In this document: positions 41,710 through 50,470 of the stretch, piece after piece | How positions within the stretch are numbered: the stretch's first letter is position 1 | Layout of the letters: each line of letters opens with the position of its first letter | Assembly: GCF_000682735.1 (NCBI RefSeq) | Contig: NZ_AWFD01000033.1 | Coordinates: 1 to 64,000 of the forward strand | Direction of reading: 5' to 3' | Origin: Hyphomonas sp. CY54-11-8 | GTDB lineage: Bacteria; Pseudomonadota; Alphaproteobacteria; Caulobacterales; Hyphomonadaceae | Length of the DNA: 64,000 bases | Translations under genes and position numbers: made by a program | The notes under the pieces: generated by a model | What the model was told of the DNA's origin: nothing | Databases searched by the model: none | The model's input: the letters and a program-made list of their open reading frames with translations, nothing else

Positions 41710-42482
41710 AAACTGACTTCCCGAGCTAGGGCCTCCAGCACACCCGGTTCATCCGCACGAACCATCAGGGAATGCATGCCTAATCCCTGCGCCCCCGCCA
41801 GATCGGTGGCAGGATTATCCCCCAGCATGACAACCATCTCAGGTGAGAGATCGAGCGCACGGCAGGCTTTCAGATACAGCCCGGGCTTCGGCTTTCCTAC
41901 GACCTCCATATCCACAGCATCGAGATTTACGCACGATCCGAGTGCTGACAGGAGCGCCCCTGTCTCTGGCTTGATCCGCCCTTCGGCGCCGGGATGCGTG
42001 AGATCCGGATTTGCAACAATCAGGCGCGCACCCTTCCGAAGCGCATTCGCAGCGCGCTCCAGTCGGCTATAGCTAAACCGCGTATCCCGTAGCAGGACAA
42101 CCACATCCGCTTCATCCCGGTTCAGCCGAATGCCAGTATTGCGAGCGACAGCCCGCATACGCGGATGCGCCAGAACCATGACATCGACCAACCCCGCCTT
42201 GGACGCGCGATCAATTGCCTCGACACCCGCCAGCACGATTTGTTCACGCTGCATGGTAATGCCGGAACTGGAAAGTATCTCCAGGAAGTCATCCACGGTA
42301 TTGGTGGAATTATTCGATACGATGGCTGCCCGGGTCTGGTGCGCCCGCAGAAAAGCGGCGGCTGACTCGGTCAATTGATTGTCGATGGCACAGCAACCAT
42401 CCCAGTCGATAAGGAAGCCTCTGGCCGATTGCGCAACGTGCGCGATCTCGGCCGATGAGGCGGGCAAAAAGCCATGCGCCAT
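41706..42482 (-). CDS. HAD-superfamily phosphatase (HAD-IIA, NagD/glycerol-phosphatase-like)
   Basis: 258 residues: nucleophile motif GFLIDWDGCCAID, motif II in AAIVSNNSTNTVDDF, C2-type cap, Lys in EVVGKPKPGLYLKACR and acidic motif VVMLGDNPATDLAGAQ. HAD-IIA enzymes dephosphorylate small phosphometabolites (phosphoglycolate, glycerol phosphate, UMP, pyridoxal phosphate). ATG 42482 follows GGAGTGAATTGC; an upstream in-frame codon gives a longer but unsupported start. In context it would release phosphate from the imported compound. It converges with the RpiR gene over a 4-bp overlap of stop codons and is divergent from TBDR C. Confidence 0.88.
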   Translation of the reverse strand: MAHGFLPASSAEIAHVAQSARGFLIDWDGCCAIDNQLTESAAAFLRAHQTRAAIVSNNSTNTVDDFLEILSSSGITMQREQIVLAGVEAIDRASKAGLVDVMVLAHPRMRAVARNTGIRLNRDEADVVVLLRDTRFSYSRLERAANALRKGARLIVANPDLTHPGAEGRIKPETGALLSALGSCVNLDAVDMEVVGKPKPGLYLKACRALDLSPEMVVMLGDNPATDLAGAQGLGMHSLMVRADEPGVLEALAREVSF

Positions 42483-42511
42483 GCAATTCACTCCAGAACT
42501 CAATCCGATAT

Positions 42512-42526
42512 TTGAATTTTTCTCAA
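42512..42526. promoter_or_regulatory. Candidate RpiR operator, site 2
   Basis: TTGAA-TTTTT-CTCAA followed by TTA, one mismatch from the inverted repeat at 40761 with the same spacing and same flank, in the 213-bp region between the divergent HAD and TBDR C genes. Confidence 0.4.
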
Positions 42527-42695
42527 TTACAAACCAAGTCTAATGTAAATACTATTCATATCAATTTTATTCAAAGTTCACAGAAGTGTTGCGATGGCTG
42601 TCTAGATCGGCGGCGTGGCGAGTGCGGTCAACCGACCGCCCGCGCCCGGCTCGTCGATGTCCGGCGGGTGATGGGGTTATTTGGAGACACCAGCC

Positions 42696-45365
42696 ATGAA
42701 ACAGAAACTGAAAAGCAGCGTAAAATTCTGCTTGAGCGCACTGATGGCGTCGAGCGTCATTCAGGTTGCGATTGCAGAACCGGAGCCGGATGGGGGTGAT
42801 ACACGCCGACTCGAAACAATTCGCGTCGAAGGCCAGGCCGTCGACGCTCTGACATCTGACATTGCTGTCGACTTTGCCGAGTTTGGCACCCAGGTCCAGC
42901 TGATCAGCTCTGAAGAAATTGAAACCGGCGGCTTCACCAATTTTGGCGAACTCGCGTCCGGCCTGATCCGCGGCGCCAACATCGGCTACTCGCCGGATGA
43001 AGGTGAGTTTACCATCCGTATCGATGGCGGCACCGACCGGGACACGCTGCTCCTGGTGGATGGCGTCCCCTATTTCGACCGGTCTTCCCCGCTGGAAGAC
43101 CTCTGGCCCGCGACGGCCATTGATCCTCGCATGATCGATAGCGTGGAAGTCTACCGCGGCGGTAACAGCCTTTACTTCGGCTCCAATGGCGGCCTCGGCG
43201 TCGTCAGCGTTCGCACCAAGGAGCCTGATGGCACCACCAAAGGTCAGTTCGGCGTGTATGCAGGCGCCTTCAAGACGCGCGAAATCTACGGAAACATGTC
43301 CCTGCCGCTCGATAAGGACGGCAAGCACTCCATCCTCGTGTTCGGCCGCTCCTATGAAACGGATGCCCACGAGCTGTTCAGCAAGGAAGCTTATGGCGAC
43401 AACGTCCTGGCCCTTGGCGGACGTCATGAATTCCCGTACAGCTACAATAGTCTGGGTCTGAAGTATCTCTGGCAGATCGGACCGGACACAGAGTTCCGCG
43501 CCGGCGCGACTTACTCGACCATCGACTTCCGCGATTCCTTCCCGCAAAGCACGGTATTCCAGCCGAACTTTACGGAATTCCCGATCTATAACGCGGCCTT
43601 CAAGCACCGCTTTAACGACAAGCTCAAGATCAATCTGGAAGCGCACTACCAGGATCCGCAGCTGAAGAACAACGAGATCGACGCCCGCATCTGTCAGATC
43701 CCGCGTCTTGGCGACCTGCCATCCGACATCCAGGCAATTGCAGCAGATCAGGGCATCACGGGCTTCTCGACTGCCGCAGCTTTTGAAGCCTTTGCTGCAT
43801 CAGTACCGGGCCTGCCAGCCGGCTGTGTGACCAACCCCTACGGCAGCGCCGGCAGTGCGGGTGATGACAACTGGAACGGTGGCAGCAGCTACTACATCAA
43901 CCAGGATCCTGACAGCCCGTTCTACGGCCAGCCCTACGGTACGATCGAGAACCCGTTCCCGATTGGCGCCCCTATCGGCTATGTCGTCCAGTCCACTGCG
44001 TCCTTCGGTGACGGCGGTCTGACCAAGGGTTTTGGCACCACTGACCAACGTGAATCCGGTTATGTCGACTATGGATTCAACGCCCGGGCCACCTACACGC
44101 TGAATGACTATGTTGAAATCGTCGCCGGTGTTCAGAACACCAGCTACAAGGACAATTCGGACGACTCCTTCGGGGTACGCGATGTGAAGCTGACCAGCAC
44201 AGGTGTCTATGGCGACCTGCGCCTGTCCCTCCCCGTTCTTGAAGGCTTCAGCGGTTCGTTCGCGGCCCGTCAGGACTTCAATGACAATTTCGATGACCAG
44301 TCCGTCTGGAAAGTCGGCCTGCGCCAGAACTTCGGCTACGGCCTCTATGCTCGCGGCTCGGGCGGCACATCCTACAGCCTTCCGAAGATTGACGAGATTG
44401 GTGCGTTCGGTGCCGGTGCAAACATCAACCCCGGCCTGCAGCCGCAGGAAGTCGACGCGTTCAACGTGGGTGCCGGTATCGACGGTGACATCTTTGGCGG
44501 CACGTACAACGTCGAAGTCGGCTACTTCGAAACAGACATCAAGAACCTGTTCTCCAGCCGTGCTGTCGGCGCTGTCTGCCTCGAATATGCCAACGATCTG
44601 ACAAATCCGCTGTTCGATAACCTGACCAACGACACGGCCGCTATCGAACAAAACCGTCGGAACATCATCGCGCCGGATGACTTCTGCTCTACCGCAGCCA
44701 ACGGTCTTTCCGATCCGGGTGAAACGGTCGCCGTCAATGCTCTAGCCAATCAGGACATCAAGGGCTTCACCATCGACGTCGCGTTCGACTTCGATAAGTG
44801 GCAGGCAGACTTCAGTTACACCGACATGGAATCGCTGGAGCCAAACCCGGTCTACGGCACTCTGGCTCGTCTGGATGGCACATCGACCAATCTTGACTTT
44901 GTGATCCCGGGTGCTGCGGGCAATTCAGAGCTCCGTCAGTCTTCGGAACGTCCTGAATGGACCCTGTCGGGCCTTGTCACCTACACGCCGAACGAAAACT
45001 GGGTGTTCTCACTGAACCCGCGTTGGCAGGGTCCTGAATGGGCTTATGCTGGGACCAGCCTGGCCCGCCTTGTCGACACCGATGGAAATCGTGTTGTCGA
45101 GGACATGAACTTCGGTGACTACTTCGTCCTGAACGGTTCGGTTCAATACTTCATGGGTGATGAAAAGCAGCACCGCTTCCTGATCCGAGGCGTGAACCTG
45201 CTTGGCGAAGATTATTTCGAGCGCGCATCCGGTGGGTCCACCTATACCCGTGACCGGGCAGTTGTCCGGGGCGAGATCGGTCCGAACGACAGCGCTTACT
45301 ACAGGCAGTATGGCTGGAACGGTAAACCGCGGTCTTTCTGGATCCAGTACGAGTACTCGTTCTAA
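42696..45365 (+). CDS. TonB-dependent outer-membrane receptor (TBDR C)
   Basis: 889 residues: signal (FCLSALMASSVIQVAIAEP), plug (VQLISSEEIETGGFTNFGEL, TDRDTLLLVDGVPYFDRSSP, DSVEVYRGGNSLYFGSNGGL) and barrel ending in FWIQYEYSF. ATG 42696 has GGAGACACCAGCC before it; a TTG at 42681 is less likely. No STN domain. Divergent from the HAD phosphatase and within the RpiR-linked island, so it may be the outer-membrane entry for the same phosphorylated compound carried by the PhnDCE-like transporter. A strong terminator follows at 45376. Confidence 0.94.
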   Translation: MKQKLKSSVKFCLSALMASSVIQVAIAEPEPDGGDTRRLETIRVEGQAVDALTSDIAVDFAEFGTQVQLISSEEIETGGFTNFGELASGLIRGANIGYSPDEGEFTIRIDGGTDRDTLLLVDGVPYFDRSSPLEDLWPATAIDPRMIDSVEVYRGGNSLYFGSNGGLGVVSVRTKEPDGTTKGQFGVYAGAFKTREIYGNMSLPLDKDGKHSILVFGRSYETDAHELFSKEAYGDNVLALGGRHEFPYSYNSLGLKYLWQIGPDTEFRAGATYSTIDFRDSFPQSTVFQPNFTEFPIYNAAFKHRFNDKLKINLEAHYQDPQLKNNEIDARICQIPRLGDLPSDIQAIAADQGITGFSTAAAFEAFAASVPGLPAGCVTNPYGSAGSAGDDNWNGGSSYYINQDPDSPFYGQPYGTIENPFPIGAPIGYVVQSTASFGDGGLTKGFGTTDQRESGYVDYGFNARATYTLNDYVEIVAGVQNTSYKDNSDDSFGVRDVKLTSTGVYGDLRLSLPVLEGFSGSFAARQDFNDNFDDQSVWKVGLRQNFGYGLYARGSGGTSYSLPKIDEIGAFGAGANINPGLQPQEVDAFNVGAGIDGDIFGGTYNVEVGYFETDIKNLFSSRAVGAVCLEYANDLTNPLFDNLTNDTAAIEQNRRNIIAPDDFCSTAANGLSDPGETVAVNALANQDIKGFTIDVAFDFDKWQADFSYTDMESLEPNPVYGTLARLDGTSTNLDFVIPGAAGNSELRQSSERPEWTLSGLVTYTPNENWVFSLNPRWQGPEWAYAGTSLARLVDTDGNRVVEDMNFGDYFVLNGSVQYFMGDEKQHRFLIRGVNLLGEDYFERASGGSTYTRDRAVVRGEIGPNDSAYYRQYGWNGKPRSFWIQYEYSF

Positions 45366-45375
45366 CCACACTCAG

Positions 45376-45418
45376 GACCCGGCCAGTCTTTCCCCGCTGG
45401 CCGGGTCTCCCTTGTTTT
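45376..45418 (+). terminator. Rho-independent terminator of TBDR C
   Basis: GACCCGGCCAG (45376-45386), ten-base loop, CTGGCCGGGTC (45397-45407), then TCCCTTGTTTT. It also lies between two convergent receptor genes. Confidence 0.85.
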
Positions 45419-45433
45419 GGGACGGGAACATTT

Positions 45434-48292
45434 CTACCAGTGAAAGGCACCCCGGACAAACCAGTTTCCCCCGGTGAATCCAAATGGCGCGAACGTGTTG
45501 TACATGTTCGACCCATTGATCTCGCTCGGCTCATTGATCTGCTCAGGATATGTGTTGAGTAAATTGTTCGCCCCGGCATAAACGGTGAAGTTTTCCGAAA
45601 GGGCGTAGCCGATTTCGAGGTCTGCGATCCATTCCGGGTCCACATCATAATCCTCATCCGGATTTGTTGCATTACGGACCATATAACGGCCGAAGCGTGT
45701 TGTCCGGAAATTCGTCTTGAACGGACCATACTCCCAGCCAACGCCAAGACTGATCTTGGAATCGGGAATAGTGTCCGTCAGGGCTGCCCGCTTGCTCCGG
45801 TCAAATATATCAATACCCCCCAGCGCCTCCAGCTCAGGCGGATTCTCGACGATTCCGCGTATATCTGTTTCGTTCCTGTTGAACCCGCCGATAAATCTGA
45901 AGCTGCCATACTCCGTATGCGCTCGGTAAGTCGCAACAATATCGAGTCCGCGCGTACGCGTGTCGATGGCATTTGTATAGTACTGTCCACTAATCCCTGG
46001 CGAGAGCTCATTTGCGACGAGCAGCGCCTGGATCTGATCGCCAATGGTTGTGATGCCGTCCGCTGAAAGGCGCGTGTCCAATGGAGAGAACGTGGAAGTT
46101 ACAACGATCCGGTCATCCAGATCGATCTGGTAAGCATCCACCGTCACCGAAAGGTTCGAGTGTGGGGTCAACGCGAATCCAAAGCTTGTATTCCTCGACG
46201 CCTCCGGTTTCAGCGGAGACGCCCCAAGGGCACGGGCTGCAACCGAATTGACCGGCAGATTCTTGAGCAACAAAAGCTCGGCTTCTCCATCGCCATCCAG
46301 ATCCCGGAACTGGCTGGTGGTCGAAGCATACGCTTGCTGGGCCAGAGACGGCGCGCGGAACCCGGTATTGAAAGACCCTCGGAGCGCGAGCCAATCAGTC
46401 ACAGCATACCGGCCGCCGGCCTTGTAAATAATCTCATCGCCGGCAGCGTCATCAAAATCTTCGTATCGCAAAGCCGCATTCAGGAACAAGTTTTCCGATG
46501 GGCTCCAGCCCAGTTCGCCATATGCGCTGAGGTTTGTTCGACGGATTGCGCCTGAATCATCCGGACGGAAGCCGGGCGTCGCCTGGGCCCCCGGCGGAAG
46601 AAGCTCGCCGGCAAAGGGCTGCCCCTCCGGTCGGACATAATCTCCAGCGATCCAGCTAGCTTCTTCCCCTTCTTCGATTTCATATCTTTCGAGCCGGTGC
46701 TGAAGGCCGAAGGAGACCTGTATTGTCCCCGCCCTGTACAGCTCCTGCAGCTTCGTCACATCCAGCGCATTGACCCATTCAGAAGAGATGAGGTGACCAA
46801 TATTAAACTGGGTTGGACTGGAAGGCCCGAGACTGGCATTGAGCCCATTGGTATTCTCCCATTCGGTAATGTCGGTGCCAAAGCCCGACGATATATCCCA
46901 AGCCCAGCCGTTTGCAGATTCCCCCCGGAAACCGGCAACCAGTTCAAAGTCATCTTCCTCGATCACCAGGCGCGGACGAAACCCATCCGGATAAACTTCC
47001 GGCAGCGAAACAATTCTGTTTGGTGCACGGAATGACCAGTTTAACTCGGACTTTCGAAACCCGTATGTCCCGAAAGAATAGAATTCCATATCTGCGAAAT
47101 CATAGCTGAAGTTCCCGCCGAAAATATGCGAGATCTGCGGAAATGCCCCATAGTTCTGCGTGATCATACGATCGATTGTCGCTTCCCGCGGATCGCGCGC
47201 GCCACCTTCCAGCAGCGGGTAAAGATTGACACGGTCCGAGATCGGCACAGCCCTGTTGGATTCTTCCCGGCTCATGAAATTGTAGAACAGGTTAAGGCTG
47301 CCGGATTGTCCAATGGATATGCCGTTTCCAGCGGACACGGTGAAGAACTCACCATCATTACGGTCAAAGTTCTGCCCTGCGCTGATCGAGAGATCCCCGT
47401 CGTCGGGGTCATCCTTGAGGATGATATTGATGACACCAGCAATCGCGTCAGAGCCATATTGAGCCGCAGCCCCGTCTCTCAGAACTTCGACGCGGGAGAT
47501 CGCTGACGACGGGAGCATATTGAAGTCGGCACCGGCCGCGCCATTGTAGAGCGAAGACACCGAGTTGATCAGAGCGGTCTTGTGCCGACGCTTGCCATTC
47601 ACAAGAACCAGCGTGTGATCGGGGTTCAATCCTCGCATACCGCCACTCGCGATTATGCTTGCTGTACCACCGCCACCACGGGTCGGCAGGTTGAAGGACG
47701 GGATCAGGTAGCGGAATGATCCATAAATGCCGGTTGAACTGCCTTGCTGCATATCCTGATAGGTCAAAACATCGATGGGAGTTGGGCTGTCGGTTACTGA
47801 TCGAGGCGCACCTCTGACCCCGGTTACAACAACCGTATCCTGAGTACTTGGTCCTTCTTCGATCTCAGTTTCCGGAACCATAGGGATATTCAAAGGAGAG
47901 GGTTTTGGCTCGCCGACTGGAACAGGAGGGGGCGGCGGTGGAAGTTCCACAGCTTCCGGGGTGCCCCGTTGCAAGGTCAACGCACCATTATCAAGTTTTT
48001 CGACCTCCAGACCGGTGCCCTTGAGGAGCATTGTCAAGGCCGCTTCATGGTTCAGTCGGCCTTTGACCCTGTGAGATGTTTTGCCTTCCAGGATCCCGGA
48101 AGGCACCACAATTACTATCTTGGATTGTTCCGAGTACGCCATAAGGGCGTGCGCAAGTGGTTGCGCATCGATCTCGTAATAAGATGGTTTTGCGCCTGCA
48201 GGATCAGCAAATACTGGCGCCCCCTGAAGGATAAACAGGAACACCACGCCAGCCAGACCAGCTCTGCTGAGCGGACTTCTGACCTCTGGCAT
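45434..48292 (-). CDS. FecA-type TonB receptor with STN signalling domain (TBDR D)
   Basis: 952 residues. Signal (LAGVVFLFILQGAPVFA), then an STN domain of about 75 residues (EIDAQPLAHALMAYSEQSKI, TMLLKGTGLEVEKLDNGALT) that contacts FecR in the periplasm, a proline-rich linker, plug (DTVVVTGVRGAPRSVTDSPT, RGLNPDHTLVLVNGKRRHKT, SRVEVLRDGAAAQYGSDAIA) and barrel ending in WFVRGAFHW. The sigma and FecR genes lie directly upstream on the same strand, so this is the sensor-transporter of a cell-surface signalling system. Plug sequence resembles TBDR B more than TBDR C. Ligand unknown; these systems are not limited to iron. Confidence 0.95.
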   Translation of the reverse strand: MPEVRSPLSRAGLAGVVFLFILQGAPVFADPAGAKPSYYEIDAQPLAHALMAYSEQSKIVIVVPSGILEGKTSHRVKGRLNHEAALTMLLKGTGLEVEKLDNGALTLQRGTPEAVELPPPPPPVPVGEPKPSPLNIPMVPETEIEEGPSTQDTVVVTGVRGAPRSVTDSPTPIDVLTYQDMQQGSSTGIYGSFRYLIPSFNLPTRGGGGTASIIASGGMRGLNPDHTLVLVNGKRRHKTALINSVSSLYNGAAGADFNMLPSSAISRVEVLRDGAAAQYGSDAIAGVINIILKDDPDDGDLSISAGQNFDRNDGEFFTVSAGNGISIGQSGSLNLFYNFMSREESNRAVPISDRVNLYPLLEGGARDPREATIDRMITQNYGAFPQISHIFGGNFSYDFADMEFYSFGTYGFRKSELNWSFRAPNRIVSLPEVYPDGFRPRLVIEEDDFELVAGFRGESANGWAWDISSGFGTDITEWENTNGLNASLGPSSPTQFNIGHLISSEWVNALDVTKLQELYRAGTIQVSFGLQHRLERYEIEEGEEASWIAGDYVRPEGQPFAGELLPPGAQATPGFRPDDSGAIRRTNLSAYGELGWSPSENLFLNAALRYEDFDDAAGDEIIYKAGGRYAVTDWLALRGSFNTGFRAPSLAQQAYASTTSQFRDLDGDGEAELLLLKNLPVNSVAARALGASPLKPEASRNTSFGFALTPHSNLSVTVDAYQIDLDDRIVVTSTFSPLDTRLSADGITTIGDQIQALLVANELSPGISGQYYTNAIDTRTRGLDIVATYRAHTEYGSFRFIGGFNRNETDIRGIVENPPELEALGGIDIFDRSKRAALTDTIPDSKISLGVGWEYGPFKTNFRTTRFGRYMVRNATNPDEDYDVDPEWIADLEIGYALSENFTVYAGANNLLNTYPEQINEPSEINGSNMYNTFAPFGFTGGNWFVRGAFHW

Positions 48293-48540
48293 TCTCTACT
48301 CACCCCTCAAACTTCGAAAAGGCTCCGAATTGCCCGGCCTGAACGTTAACAATGACTCTGTGATGAGAGCGTCTGTGCTGCCGTGATGACAACGCCTAGT
48401 GAACGATCGTGCCTTGGAAAATATGTCCGCCAGGCCGGGCAAACGCACCAGTGCAAAGCCGGCGTAATGGCAATCGATTGCTCCACGCGCGGAAAATGCG
48501 CGCCCATGTCCATATTTTTGTCAGAGTGTTCCGGGCGATC

Positions 48541-49611
48541 TCAGCTGGCCGGAAGAAAGACTACTTTGGAGGGATCGGCGCGGTCTATCGACAGGGGATA
48601 CGAAGCTTCCAGCGCAAAAAGAAACTGGTCGACATTATCCGATCCAAAGGCAGCGGTGACACGAACCTCGCCCAACGCGGAATCCGAGAAAACGAAATTG
48701 CGATCATCATAGCGGTGCAGGTCTGCAACAATGTCATCGAGACTGACATCGTCATATGCCAGCCAGCCCGATCGCCAGCTCGCGGCCTTTTCAGGGTCAA
48801 TCGTTTCAATCTGGCGTTGGTCCTGGCCGATCATCGCGGTCACCTTGTCGCCGGCCGTCAGCACGTCTTTCACGAGGGTGCCGTGACGTTTTTCGGTGGC
48901 TTCGGGGTTCCGGGCCTTGATGACCTCCACCACACCTTCAACCACCGACACCATCACCGAACTGGACGACTGGCGGACATCGAATTGCGTTCCGACGACG
49001 CGCACCAGCCGATCACCGGCCTGAACATAAAATGGATGGCTCTTGTCGGGGGCGACGTCGAAGAAAGCTTCACCTTCCTCAAGCGCGACGGTTCGCAGAC
49101 CATCTTCGAACTTGTATTCGATCCGGGACCTGGCGCCCAATGTGACGACAGTGCCATCCGGCAGGGTCACGGCACGGATCTCGGCGACCTGGGTCTCAAT
49201 CGCGGGCAAAGCCGCTGCCTGCAGATTTTCGACGGTACTCGGCCGCTCATGGAGCGACACACCGACTGTGGCCGCCAGGACCAACGCCGCGGCCATGACG
49301 CCGCCTGCCACAGCGCGGATGGGTGAAAAGGAGCGCTTTGGCGCTGCGTGCGTCTGCAAAGCGGTTTCGACCCGTCCGCCCAGAGCCCTTTCTGGCACAC
49401 CGCAAGGCAGCCCAAGGTCCATCATGATCTGCTCATAGTCATGGAATGCTTGGGCATGATCAGCGTTCGCAGCCAGCCAGGTTTCGAACTCTGCGAGCTT
49501 GTCTGCCGTGGCATAACCGGAATTCAAGTATACGACCCAGGACCGCGCCTGCGCCTCCACACGTTCGGTGTAGCGTTTGTTTTTATTGGAATCTGGCCGC
49601 ACCAAACTCAA
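48541..49611 (-). CDS. FecR-family anti-sigma/sigma regulator
   Basis: About 356 residues: cytoplasmic DUF4880-like amino-terminal part (ARSWVVYLNSGYATADKLAE, then FETWLAANADHAQAF), one membrane span (AVAGGVMAAALVLAATVGVS), then a periplasmic FecR domain (IRAVTLPDGTVVTLGARSRI, ALEEGEAFFDVAPDKSHPFY) and a C-terminal STN-interacting region. The start is uncertain: TTG 49611 is 5 nt after GGGAGG, with TTG/GTG codons at 49605 and 49602 as alternatives. Encoded just after the sigma gene and before the STN receptor. It should hold and release the ECF sigma in response to receptor occupancy. Confidence 0.92.
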   Translation of the reverse strand: MSLVRPDSNKNKRYTERVEAQARSWVVYLNSGYATADKLAEFETWLAANADHAQAFHDYEQIMMDLGLPCGVPERALGGRVETALQTHAAPKRSFSPIRAVAGGVMAAALVLAATVGVSLHERPSTVENLQAAALPAIETQVAEIRAVTLPDGTVVTLGARSRIEYKFEDGLRTVALEEGEAFFDVAPDKSHPFYVQAGDRLVRVVGTQFDVRQSSSSVMVSVVEGVVEVIKARNPEATEKRHGTLVKDVLTAGDKVTAMIGQDQRQIETIDPEKAASWRSGWLAYDDVSLDDIVADLHRYDDRNFVFSDSALGEVRVTAAFGSDNVDQFLFALEASYPLSIDRADPSKVVFLPAS

Positions 49612-49628
49612 ACTTTCCTCCCGAACTG

Positions 49629-50216
49629 CTAGCGCTTCAGCGCTTGCGACAGACTGGCGAGTGCCTTGTCCATTTGCCTGTAGACATCGCCATAAGACCA
49701 TCCCGTTTCATCGGCAATCTGCTGATAAGTATAGTTATACCGCCGCCGAAGAGTCAGGATGACCTGTTGCTTGTGAGGCAATGTTTGAAACACTGCATTG
49801 ATGACTTCAAAACGCTCTTTCTCAAGTAGGACGCGCTCAGGAGACAAATCATCCAGCTGAGGGCCAGAATTTTCAGCCAGCACCGCCTTTGCGTAGTCGA
49901 GGTGACGCCCTGAGCGGCGTTTCTGGTCTAAAATGATGTTGCGAGCCGTTACGAGCAGGAAAGCCCGCGGATTTCTGACGCTTTGCGGTTCTTCCAAAGC
50001 GGCAAAGCGAATGAAAGCCGCCTGTACTGCATCTTCCGGTTCCGGAGGCCCCGCCCCGAACATGCGTCTCAGATGACCACAAAGGTCCTGCCAGTAAACG
50101 CGGTAGAGCTGCTCGAAGTTTGCCGCGTCATTTAATGCCACACGGTCGCCAGCGCTCAGCGCATCCTGATTGGATGAAAGGGATTTCGTATTGGACTTGC
50201 TCAACACCCTGCTCAC
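49629..50216 (-). CDS. FecI-type ECF sigma factor
   Basis: 195 residues. Region 2: NFEQLYRVYWQDLCGHLRRM, then PEDAVQAAFIRFAALEEP and NPRAFLLVTARNIILDQKRR. Region 4: LPHKQQVILTLRRRYNYTYQ, then IADETGWSYGDVYRQMDKAL. It pairs with the FecR gene downstream, and its likely target is the receptor gene at 48292. The GTG start at 50216 has no strong ribosome site, so the true start may be slightly internal. A different ECF class from the ChrR-linked sigma at 13577. Confidence 0.92.
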   Translation of the reverse strand: MSRVLSKSNTKSLSSNQDALSAGDRVALNDAANFEQLYRVYWQDLCGHLRRMFGAGPPEPEDAVQAAFIRFAALEEPQSVRNPRAFLLVTARNIILDQKRRSGRHLDYAKAVLAENSGPQLDDLSPERVLLEKERFEVINAVFQTLPHKQQVILTLRRRYNYTYQQIADETGWSYGDVYRQMDKALASLSQALKR

Positions 50217-50397
50217 AGCTCAACACCCGACCGGACATAGCCATCCCGAAGAGGCGGAAAGAAACAAGCGAGATGAGGACCGGCGTTGGCAAATGTCTGC
50301 ACTTGCGCAGATCTGAAGCAATCGTGCGGATCGAATGCCAATTTTCGTTTCCTTGCCCGGCTGATATCGGAGCCGACGGGCGCGCCAACAGGACACA

Positions 50398-50439
50398 AAT
50401 ACGGTCCACCCTCGCACTCCTGCGAAGATGGACCGTATT
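50398..50439 (-). terminator. Hairpin downstream of the propeller-amidohydrolase gene
   Basis: TGGACCGTATT (50429-50439) and AATACGGTCCA (50398-50408) form a perfect 11-bp stem with a 20-base loop, 31 bp past the stop codon. On the minus strand it is followed by TGTGTCC, so no real T run. Confidence 0.6.
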
Positions 50440-50470
50440 CGAAAATCACGACATTGGGTCTGACCGGAAC

